Below are positions 48,170 through 59,418 of a DNA stretch of 64,000 nucleotides, in pieces. A program made the position numbers and the translations under genes. The notes beneath the pieces are model-generated. The model did not search any database, had not been told where the DNA came from, and worked only from the letters and a program-made list of their open reading frames with translations. The stretch is from Fasciola hepatica. Taxonomy: Eukaryota > Platyhelminthes > Trematoda > Plagiorchiida > Fasciolidae. The stretch spans positions 19,097,501-19,161,500 of the forward strand of contig CANUEZ040000182.1 in NCBI GenBank assembly GCA_948099385.1. The letters are read 5' to 3'. Every line of letters starts with the position of its first letter. Positions within the stretch are counted from its first letter, which is position 1.

Positions 48170-50340
48170 ACAACTAGCAATCAGCATGTTTTCTCAGAAC
48201 CTGTACCTTTGTAGAAAAGAGAGACTGAACGTTCAGTTCACCAGAACTGATGATACCTCCATGGTGGATAGAGACTTCCTAATTTTAGTGAACAAACACA
48301 TTTGGCTGAGTAGAATGAAATGTGTTTTCTCTGAACGGCAATCTTAAAATAAATACTTGTGATTCATCAAAGACGTAAGAAGTCACCAATCGTGGAAACG
48401 TCTTTAGAAACCTGTTGATGGAAAAACGAGGGTCACAGTTCGGTCGCACTTTATCCGTAGATGTCCTCACCAAGGAATGAACTTATAAAGTATCATGAAA
48501 TCCGGGCAGTTTGTCTACCGAGTAGGGTTCGAAGTATACCAAAACAAGACTCCCTATAAGACATATGAATCTAACTGATTACTATTCAGTCGCAACGCTT
48601 TTTTGGAAATGTTTGTATTTAGTCGACGGTTCGAATACTGAGGGTCAGTTTTATCAGTGCAATTATAGAAACGAATTTGAATTTTTACCCATAACTTCAA
48701 ATTCGAGTTAAGAACAAAGTAAGTTGGTTAATTACATTTATTAATTACTAGGAATTATGGAATTATCCCGCTTTCCCACTGGACTTTATCAGCTGGTTTC
48801 GAGGCCATTCTGTAGTGCGTGTACTCTTGTTAATATTATTTTTCCGTTGTCCTGTGCGTACATTTTTACGGTCTGAATCAGTTTTTCCAAAAGACTAGAA
48901 CCAAAACACTAAGCCGTTGATGCTTTAATCATCTACCACCAGTACCCCAGTTTGGCAGACCGATAATGGTTCCTTTCACATAAACAAAAAGTTATTGATC
49001 ATTTTTAAATTGCTACCATAACTTAAGCACCTGTAAGTTGTAGTTTTGCCTTACGTATCTGTCTTTTTCCTTGTGTTGTCATCTTAGATAAATAAAAAAG
49101 TTCAAGTTCCCTCGGGATGCGGTTGAATATAAACAAACTTTCATGGAGAGCACAATTATTGAACGAAATTGCCAAAGCAGTTACGTTATTACGCCCGTGA
49201 GCACTGCCTTTCGGCAGGTTCTACTCTTCTGACCCTTCTGTTGTCAGTTGTGCGAATACACTTTTGCATTGGAAAAGTTACCTATTGTTCATAAGGAAAA
49301 CATTTTTATTCTACTTTGGTTGAGTACGTAACTCTCAATAAATGTGAATCTCCACGAAATTGGTAAGAATAAGATTCTTTTAATTGTGTAGAGGTCTACC
49401 ACAAGGGCACACCAGTTTTTTGATTGCCCAGCTTATATCACAGCAGACAACAAAAAGGCGAGGTAAATCAGGATATTCAGGTGCATCAAACATCACAAAC
49501 GGGTGGCAAACAATTTTGACGGTACACGCAAAAACCAGTGTGTGTTTGAAGAAAGTCCGAATATCATAATACGATGAATGGAGCCAAAATTCAGAAAGGT
49601 TTGAATCGACCAGCTGCTTCAGTTCCCTGGACTTGTTCATTGCACATTGGGAAAATTTCCGTCGGGGTGATAAATGTTTGATCAACGGCCCTTAATAAAA
49701 ATTTGTTCAAAAGCAGACGTTTCCATAATAGCAATCGGGTTTGGTGGTTGACACAATGTGCACATTTTAAGTTCATTACGAGTCAGATGCTCACACCAGG
49801 AACAAAAACACATTTTTATGTGAGTGACAAGATATAACCCAATGGTTTTGATGTTCACAAACCACATTTCATCAAACTGAGTTTCATACAAGCTAGCGTA
49901 AGTATGGACGTTTTGTAGGCTGCTACTGACGAAATAATCCGATAAATTTGATGCTGATGGCTTAATACCGTGCCAACACTCACAGCAAACCAAGTCGACT
50001 CCATTGAGATTCGTCCAGGATCGGATTCCTATTCATGACTGACGATTCCCAATCAGTCACACCACAACTTCCCGTAGTGAGCTGAACGACTTTGTCCCAT
50101 GATTTTCTAAGCAGTGAAGTTCACTCATTACGTTGTTGAGTAAATTCTGATTGTGACCCAGTACAGCAGGTATTTCTAGTTAGGACTCTGTCTTATCTAG
50201 TTTCAATTGTGCTAGAACTTGCCAAAAACTGTCATCTAACACCCAAGAAAATAGTCTAATTCTTCATTTTGTGCGCCACCAGAGAGCTAATCATATTGAT
50301 CAGAAGTTTAAATTTGGTGTGCACTGAAAAATGATGGATA
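48170..50340. other. Unresolved; overlapping minus-strand frames
   Basis: Three long minus-strand frames overlap at 49380-49993 (103, 61 and 101 codons), with pieces such as FEQIFIKGR, ITPTEIFPMCNEQVQG and FVMFDAPEYPDLPRLFVVCC. The chain could be a frameshifted coding relic or a multi-exon gene, but I see no clear splice sites, catalytic motif or family. The remainder is AT-rich. Confidence 0.3.
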
Positions 50341-50347
50341 AGAGCTG

Positions 50348-50595
50348 TCAGTTAACGATGGCTTGCATGTTGTCCAGAACCGTATGTTGCAACGAACACG
50401 CAAATACCGGGCATATCTCATCCACCATTTTCAGTGTTCGCAGTAGAAGAGCACAACTGGGTATCACCGCTGGATTCAGAGAACATGTGTGCACCCGAAG
50501 GGAATCTAGGCTACGCAGACAGAATCTGTTCCGATGAATATTGGAATGCTTGGCAAGCCTCATGATTGGCTGCTCTTCATTTTGTTGTAAATCTG
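50348..50595 (-). CDS. Candidate coding exon, unknown protein
   Basis: The minus-strand frame opens after a possible acceptor (catcgatcag) at about 50596 and runs QQNEEQPIMRLAKHSN, LRSLDSLRVHTCSLNPAVIP, LRTLKMVDEICPVFACSL, to a stop at 50348. A donor could lie at AAATG|gtggat inside. The residue mix is protein-like, and the plus-strand frame over the same bases has no splice context. It lies about 200 bp upstream of the CR1-like insertion. Confidence 0.35.
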
Positions 50596-50929
50596 ATCGA
50601 TGTCACTTAGGTGCGATTACCATTATCAACTCACGTCACACAGAATTCGCTGCTACAAAACATCTTTCACTCGGATAAGAGATAGAATACGTCCTGCCTC
50701 ACTCTCCCCTACCCGTTTTCATGAAAGCTGACAAAGACCAAGTTGGACTAAAAAATACAAGCAAGCCGGTTGGCAGACTGATCTTGGTCACACATAACCA
50801 GGGAAGATGACAGTTCCCGCACTGGGCAGTACTAACATTCTGTCCCTTTTTGGAAAGAATTCTTTGCTAACCAACGTCCTGAACTCTCGGATTAAAACGA
50901 ACAATTTTGTAACTTGTACCAAAAGTCAT

Positions 50930-51480
50930 AGTTTAATGAAAGCATTGATGACAAACTCGTTCTCCTTGAGAATTTTGTATGCTTTTGTCAGGACAGGAAA
51001 CGGTACAAGAAGAAGACAGGTAGTGGTGTGGGTACTTACAACAATTCCGAGTGGTCTTGGAAGTCTGAAGTTATTTTTACTTTCTCTTGTAATGGTGTTG
51101 ACTGTGTGGTTGGTAAATGTCCCCCTAAATTCCCGCCTTCACGGGGCACTGTGATCCGTAACTTGTACGTAGCTCCTTTCTGCTCCCAGAGTGGCATCGA
51201 TCTGTTCTTTGACGCTTTTCATACCCGTCCTGTTTCCATTACTGTTTGACTGTTCATGCTTTGTTGTTGGTGATTTTGCTCATGCACCTACGTATCTCTA
51301 ACTTGCTTTTAGTTTAAGTGACTTTCATTTGATCGCAAGTAGAGGGAATGCTATTTTAGACAGAATTATCACAAACCATTGCGATCTTTTACATTTTTAA
51401 CTAAAGGCTCCTGTTCCAGCGAGCGATAACGCTTTCATTATCATCATGCCCAAAGTGTATTCAAGTTCAGAACACTGTTC
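50930..51480 (+). pseudogene. Endonuclease domain of the CR1-like element
   Basis: The AP endonuclease nicks target DNA. In the 51028-51249 frame GSGVGTYNNSEWSWKSEV matches the 'RGGGVxxYI' block and VVGKCPPKFPP..VIRNLYVAP matches 'xxxxYRPPxx' with surrounding strands. After stops, the NAILDRI-like and 'SDHN' blocks are visible as ILDRIITNHCDLF and PASDNAFII near 51355-51440 (the His of SDH is lost). The catalytic fold is present but interrupted. Confidence 0.6.
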
Positions 51481-53405
51481 ACTCCTCAGGACAAAACAAC
51501 TAAAGGTGACCTCCAGAAATCCGTCACCCGCCAACCTTACTCTTCTTCACAAATCCCTTTCCATTGTAACTTCTTGGTTTTCTTTCGATTACCCTGTTTG
51601 TCCGCTAGACCTATTTAAGAAGACAGTGAGTGAGGAATTTGATTTGTGTTGTCCTATGGAGACTGTATCCTTTGACAACGGCGAGATTTCTTCCCCATTA
51701 CTGAAATATCTGAGAAGGCAAACAGAAAGTACTTACAGACTTCACGATCAGGCTTCGTTGAAACGACAATCAATCTTGATCAAACAAGAGATTCTTTTGC
51801 AACACCAATAGCAAGCTTCTCTGGCAATGAATCCGGCTTCTATGAGGACAACAAGCCTGATCAAAAACTATGAAGTAGACCCCGAGAGCTTGAACTCCGC
51901 GTTTGCTCATTCTTCTTCTGATACTCACCACCATATTTTTGCTTCTGTCCCCTTAGATATAGAACCATCGTGCTCAGAAGAAGTCTTCAAACTCTCTCAA
52001 ATCTCGAAATTAGCTTCTGCTGTGGGTCCAGATGGTTTATCCTCCACAGCTCTCAATTTCGAAGCACGTCAGTTATCCAGAGTCATGAGTTCCATCATCA
52101 ATAAAACTGTTGATGTTGGTGCCATTCCTGCTTCCTGGAAACTCGTGACAGTAGTGCATATTCCCAGATACTTCAAGTCCAACATTTTGTCAAAAGGTCT
52201 ACATACCATCGCCATCACTTATTATGCGCTCAAGTTGACCGGGCGTGCTATCCTAAGTCGATTGCATTCCTCTCTTGCTGTTCCAAATGACCCACATCAT
52301 TTTGGGTACAAACCCACCAGATACACTCTGAATGCAATCGCATCAGTTTGTTTTTCCATTTCAAACAACCTAAATTGTTCCATGAATTTCGTTCGATGTA
52401 TTTTCCTCGACTACTCTTCTGCATTCAATTCGGATCCCCGTCCTCTACTTCTTCAAAATTCCTTTGATGTCCCACCTCTTTACTCTCGTGGTTGAAAGAC
52501 TGCTCTTCCAATGCAACTCAAAGTACCAGAGTAGGTACAAGTTTATCGCGTTTTTCACCTAACAACTCATGTGTTTTTCAGGGTGCCGTTCTTTCCCCCT
52601 TTCTTTTCACCACTTATATTAGTGACTTGACCATTGCACCACCTGCACAAATTTTCAAGAACGCCGATGACATCATGCTCCTCTAATCTACCTACAACTA
52701 ACAAGACTTTAACCCTTTTTCCGAGAACTTATATAATATTCAGAAATTTTTGTCCCACTTTGGACTACATCTAAACACGTCCAAATGTTTTCAGTGTATT
52801 TTCTCCCTTCATCGTTCCTGTTATCCCAATGAGCAATCAGTCATCAGTAATGTCCCCAAATCCAGAACTGACTCGGTCAAATACTTGAGTGTCACAGTCA
52901 GCGCCAATTTACAGTGGCCTTCTCATACTCTTAATATTGTTCAAAACTGCTTCGACCGTCTTTTGGAATTCGTAGGCTAAAGCAGTTTGGTATCATATGA
53001 CCTGTCATTCTTTTCTTTGTCCATCAATGTGTTCTACCAGTCTTACTCTATTGCTCTCCCGTAATCTTGAGGGGTCTACTGAGTCAAGATTTTATCATTC
53101 TACGCCGCGGCCCAACCATTGGCAGTCCTTTCCCTTGATTTCCATGGGTTGTCTTATGTCCAAAGTTTGCGATATGCACATTATAGCTTTTGAAAAACTC
53201 TTCAAGAATATTCTTACGGACCACACCCATCCCCTGTACCGTGACTTATATGCATACCGTTCGTATCCCTCCACACGTTCCGAATTTAGACTTATCCCAT
53301 CCAGCATAAATGTCTATCGTTACTCTACAGTGTCTTGCTTAGCACGCGTTCTGGTTGACAGGAGGAAAGCCACAGAGGAGTTTCGGACTAACCTTGGTGA
53401 TTGAA
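51446..53405 (+). pseudogene. Reverse transcriptase of the CR1-like element, motifs kept but frame broken
   Basis: The frame 51827-52495 contains the RT core: GPDGLSSTALNFEARQLSRV, IPASWKLVTVVHIP, then HHFGYKPTRYTLNAI and FVRCIFLDYSSAFNS, where F-L-D-Y is motif A with the catalytic Asp. After a frameshift at 52490 the 52492-52686 frame reads QGAVLSPFLFTTYISDL (motif B) and FKNADDIMLL (motif C, A-D-D intact). Next come SVKYLSVTVSANLQWPSH (52880) and the C-terminal RT tail FEKLFKNILTDHTHPLY (about 53195). The preceding frame 51446-51811 is the EN-RT linker. It needs at least three frame corrections, so it is not active in cis. Confidence 0.87.
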
Positions 53406-53732
53406 CCAGTTTTATTTCTAAAGTAACTATTTTTATGCGTATTTCAAAGTGTCAATGATCAGTTCTTCCTCTGTTTGGATGAAATATGAGTTTTTGTTAA
53501 TTTGCTGATGTCTTCAATACAATACAATAAGATACAACACAAGGTTTGATCCGGAAAACGGCCCCGGATTAGTTCACTTGTCAATCAGGAATACAACCCT
53601 AGCTTAATGGCTATGACAGCACAGCTCAAAATGATACCACTGTCACAGTCAAAAAGACATGCCTGAGTTACGGGCTATTTCTTAGAATCAGCTTGCTTGG
53701 ACATCGTTAAACCAAACCATATGGTACAAGCA

Positions 53733-53934
53733 TGCTTCTTTGCAACTTCTGTGCCCTGTTCACTTGAAGAAAGTCATCCTTGGACGGAGGAGTGATCATA
53801 TGGTTCGCATGTTGTCGTTCACTTTATTTTGTTTTGACTGTTGTACATAGCGGCGTTCGGTAATCCACAATTGTCCATATTTCCGTTTTCAGCAATCAAC
53901 CACTTACACAGTAGCAAGTGCTCTCCACCATACA
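53733..53934 (-). repeat. 3' LTR of the gag-only element
   Basis: About 202 bp, the partner of 55362-55554. Shared blocks (plus-strand sense) are CATAGCGGCGTTCG, AATCCACAATT, TCCGTTTT, GCAATCAAC, TTGTCGTTCA and GGACGGAGGAGT. The substitutions between the two LTRs show the insertion is old. It is preceded on the minus strand by the purine tract AGAGGGAAG. Confidence 0.8.
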
Positions 53935-54249
53935 CTTCCCTCTGACAAAAAGAACGATCCAAATCTTGCAGACTGCCTTCAAATCCTCCTCCACTTCAGA
54001 TGCCAATCCTACAATACCGGTTCGTGGCTGTGTTGTCATCCGTCCCACGGTTCCTCCCGTTGTATGCTTTGTCCAGTCCGCGATACTCCCCGATACTAGC
54101 CTTGTTTCTAGATGGCAACAGTGAAGAGTAAATACTGAACAGAACAAGCTACTTTTATCGCACGTCACCATGAAATCGTGCCTGACCACTTCAAAGTTAA
54201 TGAGAACCATGCGTTGTGTCATTCCGCTATCACCTCGGGTATGACTTCA

Positions 54250-55286
54250 TGCAGTCTACTTCCATGGTGCATATGGTTGGACTTCATCGCCCGGCACTTG
54301 CTCAGGTAGGGGGTAAACTTCTTCTGTTTCCACTTTGCAAGGCGCCCTAGTTTCGAATTGTGCAAGACATGACCCGTAGTCTCTCGATGCAATGGCAACT
54401 ACAGCTAATGACGTCTTCGTTTCCACCATCATCCGGTTGACGTGTGGAGCAATCTGGTTACAGTGTTCCATATTTTCAGGGAGATAGTTTAATTTTCTGA
54501 CATCCTCCACCTCATCAGTAGTGATTGAATTCTCCAGCAGAAATGTTTCCGGTATACTTCCTTCAATATCCCTCGGGGTTTAAGGCTCTCCGTATAAGAC
54601 AGGTTCCACATTTCCGGAGCAAGAAAACTCGGTTTCTTCCAACTGTTTGGCTTTCACTGGTCCGTCTTCCAGGTTCAAAATGTCCAGTTCATAATCTTCC
54701 TCCACAAGCTCGCTGTTCTTCCATGAATCTCCACCATGGACCATATTGACCATAGGCACGTCAAGCATGGCCAGTTCTCGAGCCAATTCCGCGAGATGGA
54801 ACACATCCAAGGAACGGCCGACACGGGCGACAGGCCCAGTCCCACTCTGGGGCTCTGGCAGTCTCTCCACAAATCGGTCCGCCAACAGGTCTGCCATTGA
54901 AGCCTCATTTAGCGCCGGCAGTGCACGACCCAGAAGTGAACGGAGCGCGACGGCATGCAACAGCGGGTCCGCACCAGCCGGAGAACCTTGAACCGCCGCA
55001 TAGAGTACTGACGGTCGGCCGCGGTGTCGAGTCCTGAAACCACGGCATCCTTCGCGGTGGCCCGTTTTAACTCCCCTGAGCCCCTTCGCTCCGCATCCAG
55101 CACCGCCCGTGGCCTGCCCTTGAGAAGTGCTCGAAGGGCCGTCAACTTGCTCCGGTCCGACTGAATCCCCGAGAGCTCGGCCAGTTCCCCGAAATCTTCC
55201 AGGAAGATCCGTATGTCCCCGTCTTCGAACGGCTTTGGCCAGGGTGGATCCACCTTGTTCACCACACCAACTGTTATAATCCTCAA
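54250..55286 (-). pseudogene. gag: gag-like ORF of the pol-less LTR element, broken
   Basis: The minus-strand frame 55286-54909 starts near the 5' LTR and reads WPKPFEDGDIRIFLEDFGEL, SDRSKLTALRALLKGRPRAV: the typical N-terminal capsid part of a Gypsy gag (flatworm type, 'F.EDGDIRxFLxDFEExAxLxG'). After a frameshift near 54960 the next frame continues LRSLLGRALPALNEASMADL and FVERLPEPQSG...VARVGRSLD, then an acidic tail. A third frame (54510-54256) may be a decayed end. No zinc knuckle is seen. It once supplied the structural protein only. Confidence 0.7.
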
Positions 55287-55361
55287 GACGAGCCTGGATT
55301 ACACACTACTTATCAGCACGAACTCGTTCAGGCATCAATAACAAACCAAATTTTACAACCA

Positions 55362-55554
55362 TGATTCTTTGTACAATAGCTGTCCTGTTCACAGGGAGAC
55401 AGTCGTCCTCGGACGGAGGAGTAGTCGTGTGGTTCGTATTTTGTCGTTCAATTTATTGTGTTGATTATAGCGGCGTTCGTTAATCCACAATTTTCCATAG
55501 TTCCGTTTTAGGCAATCAACTACTTACTGAGTAGCATATACACTCCACCACACA
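55362..55554 (-). repeat. 5' LTR of the gag-only element
   Basis: About 193 bp. On the minus strand it begins TGTGTGGTGGAGTGTATATG and includes ACACAATAAATTGAACG, so an AATAAA poly(A) signal lies inside as in a functional LTR, followed by CCTCCGTCCGAGGACGAC. It matches the copy at 53733-53934 over its whole length with scattered substitutions and a 7-bp indel. Confidence 0.8.
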
Positions 55555-55629
55555 AGGAACTACATGTTCAAATAGAGGAATCATAGAGCATTACCAACCC
55601 AAAATTCAAAAAATTCCCAACGTTATCTT

Positions 55630-55835
55630 AACTTAATATGATTTGTCTCTAATACTCACCTCACCACTGAAAACCATGGAAGCATTGTACAGCTGTTTCA
55701 TCCACATAAGTGGTCACCAGCAATACACGCCCCCAACTGGGACTCTAACCTCGGGATGAATAATTGCGAAGCAAGCCCCTAACCACCAGTTTATCTGAAC
55801 CGCTTCACTGAAAGTAAGCAGTACGTAATACCGAA
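55630..55835 (-). repeat. tRNA-derived SINE-like sequence
   Basis: On the minus strand, CTGGTGGTTAGGGGCTTGC (A-box-like) is followed at a tRNA-like distance by GGTTAGAGTCC (plus-strand 55740-55750), which differs from the RNA polymerase III B box GGTTCRANNCC at one main position, and then CCAGTTGGGGGCGTG. This layout is that of a tRNA-derived SINE head. There is no proper tRNA fold or CCA end, so it is not a tRNA gene. The exact borders and family are unknown. Confidence 0.5.
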
Positions 55836-56039
55836 CTTCAATTTCATTGGCTTTCTGAAATGTTGTAACCTGTTATCCGCACAGCGATGAGCTCTTTAGG
55901 GGCTCGAACAGTAGTAAAATACATTGCTGACAGTCGCCAACATTGTTTCTGGCATAGTTTTACCTCATGCAGTTGTGAATTTCTTTAGGAAATTATGGAG
56001 GATCACCACATTGGCCTCCATTTCCCGTCACTGATGGAA

Positions 56040-58474
56040 CTAGTGACTCTCGAGTGAATAAAATGAGTGATCTGAGTAGAAGAAGACTGCTTCTGTGGGG
56101 TCTGAAACTGAAATGAACGCAATCCACAATTCACTACTGATATACCTACTTCGGATTCGAGAGCTTTCCAGTTTTGTCCAGTTCATCAGTGGTGCGCCAT
56201 TCTTACTGCTATGTCGCAGAAAATATTTGTAATGAGCGTAAATATTCATTGATTGCACTGTCATCACTTGGTTTTTGGCTAATTTCCGTTCTTTTGATCC
56301 AGCAAGTCCGCCTGAAGGCAAGGATGTTTACCCATACGTCGGTACCCTATTTCCGTTTTAACTGAAGAAACTTTTCTGTGTAGAAAGATAAACAAAATTA
56401 TATCTTAGAATTGGCCACGTCACAGTTAAATGTCATTGGCATGGGCTTCGTTATTTCCCCTTCCGGTGTTGTCCAATCATCACATACGAGCGCATTTGAC
56501 TGGGTCATGTTTATCAGGCAGATACGCTGAACGCCAAAATTTGCATTCAGTGTTTAAAACACGACGCTCTGAAGCTAACGACTTTCTTTAAGAGTTAACT
56601 TTTTCAATTATTTGCTTTAAAATAAGAAATGAATTTACTTCTTTAATTAACAGTTTCTAAAGCCTCCAAACTAAAAATATTGTTGTATAAATGATCATAT
56701 CCACTTTTGTTAAACGAAGACTGCTTAAAATCAACAAAAGTAAAGTGATTACCTTCCGTCACTTCCGACTCGTCATGGTCTTCATCACCTTGGGATGAAA
56801 AAGAAGTGGAATAGCCAAGATCACTTTGACTGGCATTCAAACATTGCAAATTTGGTCATCGAATTGTAGGTTATCATATTGCTGCAGCATTTGTTTGCAA
56901 TTTTTAGTTCCTAGGTGAATATCCATTGAAAGAATTCACTTGATTCCGATAACATTTTACGTGGCACAATCCGTTATTGCTTCGGGTTCTTCAATGGGCA
57001 CAATTTTAGGCCCATTAGTCATACTGAGATAAAATCAGGTAAGTAGATCATCCTGATGCAAATAGATCTTGGTCACCGGTTTCATTACAAACCGGTGGTA
57101 TCGCATATGGTTTGCTATACCGGCTGGTGTAATCTATTGAATCTAGCTATCCGAATGTGCATGAAAATCCATGTTCATCTTAGTTATACGGCTAAAGTTG
57201 TGACTACGGAAATTTAGCCAAACTACATGTTCACTGGTAGAATAACTCGTGTGATTTCGAATAGCAAGTTGTAGGTTTTTGAGCCGTGGTGCCTTCTCTA
57301 TGAATAAAGCGCATAAAACCATTCATCTTGGTCTGTTACTGAAGTAGCTTAAGGTTTGTACTTATAAAATATTGTGACGTTTACCGTAAAGCGAACAACA
57401 GCTTTGAAAAATGTGAATGAATCACTTTCGACTTGTTCCACCTTACTCATTTTTGGAGGTGAGGCAAAGGAAATAGTTGACGTCAGGTAATCGGGCAACA
57501 CAGTGTGCCAAATTATAATAGTAACGTGAAATTTGTCCTATTTGGGCGCAAGCGACGGGTCCAAACTGAAGTTACACAGCACACATCTTGACAGTCGTAT
57601 CAAGACAAAAACCTCTTTCGTATTGGGAACGCGAGATATTATTAAACGAGGCAGAATGGTTTCATCTATCTTTTGGATGACTTTGAAGTAAAAATGTGCC
57701 ATACAACTCTATTGTATGATAAAGCTGCTAGTTTGACTAGCAACTTGAAAAAGCTTAATTTAAATGACGTAGATTTCTGCTGATTCAACAACTAAATTTC
57801 GCTTCCTGCGGCCTGGGATGGAAGTTTCCGGAAAGCGATTCCTGTTCAACGAACAACTCGGTTTTACAATGGGAAATTACTCCGGCGTCTTCACGCATCC
57901 TTCGGAGGGAAATGAATGAACAACTTGATGGCACACTTGACTTACCGAACATCGTTCGTTTGTGATGTTTCAATTTTTCGGCCGCTGGAAATATGGACAG
58001 AATTAGTTTGCTTGTATGGTGTTCATTTTGATGTAAAAATGTCACCCAGGTACTTGGCTTCCTAGGTTATTTTCTCCTCACCAGCGTATGGCGAAATTTG
58101 TGTTGATAGGAAAAAAATTACTGTCACGAATGCAATGAACCAGTACCTTTACAAATTGAAATTTTCTAAAAATGTAGTTCGAAAGCAGAATAACCCGATT
58201 CACTTATCCTCTGCATACACTTGTTTTGAGGTTCATTTAACTTCTGTTACCAAGTGTTTGTGTATATATGAGAATTCTGATGGAATTTTTTGGCTAGGTG
58301 GTTATTATTTGCCTTGGTGGAGTTTGTTTGATAATGTGCAATAAGTGTCCAGCAGGATCAGAGGTTATTCGGTCATATTGGTGTAGTGACACGCGTTCAG
58401 AAAAGTTTTTGTAAAATCTCATTGTTGTGAAAGAAATATATCCCGTGAAGACAAACGGATTATTTACTGTAGAA
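56040..58474 (-). CDS. 3' part of a multi-exon host gene, unknown protein
   Basis: The last three exons agree in phase: 56829-56753 (77 nt), 56311-56207 (105 nt) and 56107-56040 (68 nt, with a stop TAG). Borders: aatgccag / GAAG|gtaatc; ttgccttcag / AGCA|gtaaga; gttcatttcag. The joined end reads SDLGYSTSFSSQGDEDHDES (acidic, Ser-rich), GGLAGSKERKLAKNQVM, NIYAHYKYFLRHS, PTEAVFFYSDHSFYSLESH. Upstream on the same strand are a 39-nt exon 57984-57946 (tatttccag ... TTCG|gtaagt; AEKLKHHKRTMF) and an exon starting near 58474 after ttttttctacag (NNPFVFTGYISFTTMRFYKN...). At least one exon between 57946 and 56829 is missing from my model. No domain is recognised. Confidence 0.6.
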
Positions 58475-59116
58475 AAAAACGAAAATTGGGACAATACCTT
58501 TAGAATGAATACGCAACCAGGAAGCCGCGCAGTGGTGGGAACCACTCAATCCTAGAAAGTAATCATAGTTTCTTCCAGGTGAATTATTGGTGACTGATCA
58601 TCAGTAATTCAGAACAGCCTGTGATTAACACGCAGCTTGTTCCTAAACCACGATGAACCGGTAAACACTTATCGTTAGAAGATCCTGATACGATTGCTGT
58701 TTGCAGATGTGTACTCTTGTTTCAACGTCTCAGGTTCGCCATGATACACAACTGTCTGATCCAAACCTTTTTCCTCTTCCTGGCAAAACTTATCAACCTA
58801 AACTATGAGCTTCCTTTAGCACCCGTGTTCAAGAAGAAAATAATGACAAAAATACATAACTCCAGCAACTATCTTCATTTGGTTTGACTACTTCAATAAA
58901 ATGCAACCTGAGTAGAACATGATCAGAGATTCAATGGCTGGACCTTGACCATTGCTCTAACAACAAGTTCAATAATAAGAGTTAGAATTCCACTGTAGGT
59001 CCGGATATTACGGGACTACGTTTGTGCATCCTAATCTGTTCAGACAATATTAGCATCTCGGTCATCTACGGATCTAGTCTAATAGTGTTATGATTCAGAA
59101 AACGTACCTGCTCCCT

Positions 59117-59219
59117 CTCACAGCCGCGTTCGTTGTTAATCCACAACTGTCCACAGTTGCGTTTTGAGCAGCCAACCAATTACCTATTCGCTAAGTGACA
59201 TGTACACTCCGCCACCGCA
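59117..59219 (-). repeat. Partial LTR of the gag-only element family
   Basis: A third copy of the LTR start. On the minus strand it begins TGCGGTGGCGGAGTGTACATG, and it shares TTAATCCACAA, the TCC-CAGTTGCGTTTT block and GCAGCCAACCA (plus sense) with 53.9 and 55.5 kb. It stops at about 59117, so only the first 100 bp remain: a truncated solo LTR. It shows the family is dispersed in this genome. Confidence 0.7.
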
Positions 59220-59418
59220 GGAACAAACTCATCATATGAGTTCTAGTTCGTTCGCCAAAACTCAAAATTTGAAGAAATACGCTCCAGGTAGCACTGCACA
59301 CTGAATCTCACGATATTGAACAGTCCGTTTATTCGTGTTTGGTAAAAGATATTGACTGATATTTTACCCCAATCTTGTAACTGACATATTCAAAGTCACC
59401 CTTAAAGTTTTCCCTTCC

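Larger units (their letters stand above)
50800..53545 (+). mobile_element. CR1/Jockey-like non-LTR retrotransposon, frameshifted
   Basis: An AP-type endonuclease and a reverse transcriptase can be followed in order on the plus strand. The insertion ends near 53545 in a short A-rich tandem tail (AATACAATACAATAAGATACAAC), typical of non-LTR 3' ends. An ORF1 was not found, so it is probably 5'-truncated or begins with the endonuclease frame. Stops and frameshifts are present, but both RT catalytic motifs remain. A pol-less LTR element on the other strand begins about 190 bp after its end. Confidence 0.85.
53733..55554 (-). mobile_element. Short LTR retrotransposon with gag only (non-autonomous), minus strand
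   Basis: A 1.8-kb element read on the minus strand. The 5' LTR is 55554-55362 and the 3' LTR 53934-53733, each starting TGT(A/G)TGGTGGAG and ending in CA. Directly after the 5' LTR comes TGGTTGTAAAATTTGG, where a primer-binding site beginning TGG is expected. Directly before the 3' LTR is a purine run AGAGGGAAG, the polypurine tract. The inside holds Gypsy-type gag sequence but no protease, RT, RNase H or integrase, so any mobility would have depended on another element. Target-site duplications are not clear (aggaa against aagca). Confidence 0.8.

Noticed and set aside
48012..48347. 111-codon plus-strand ORF
   Set aside because: The opposite strand has an excellent acceptor and a protein-like exon over the same bases; the plus frame has no splice borders or motifs.
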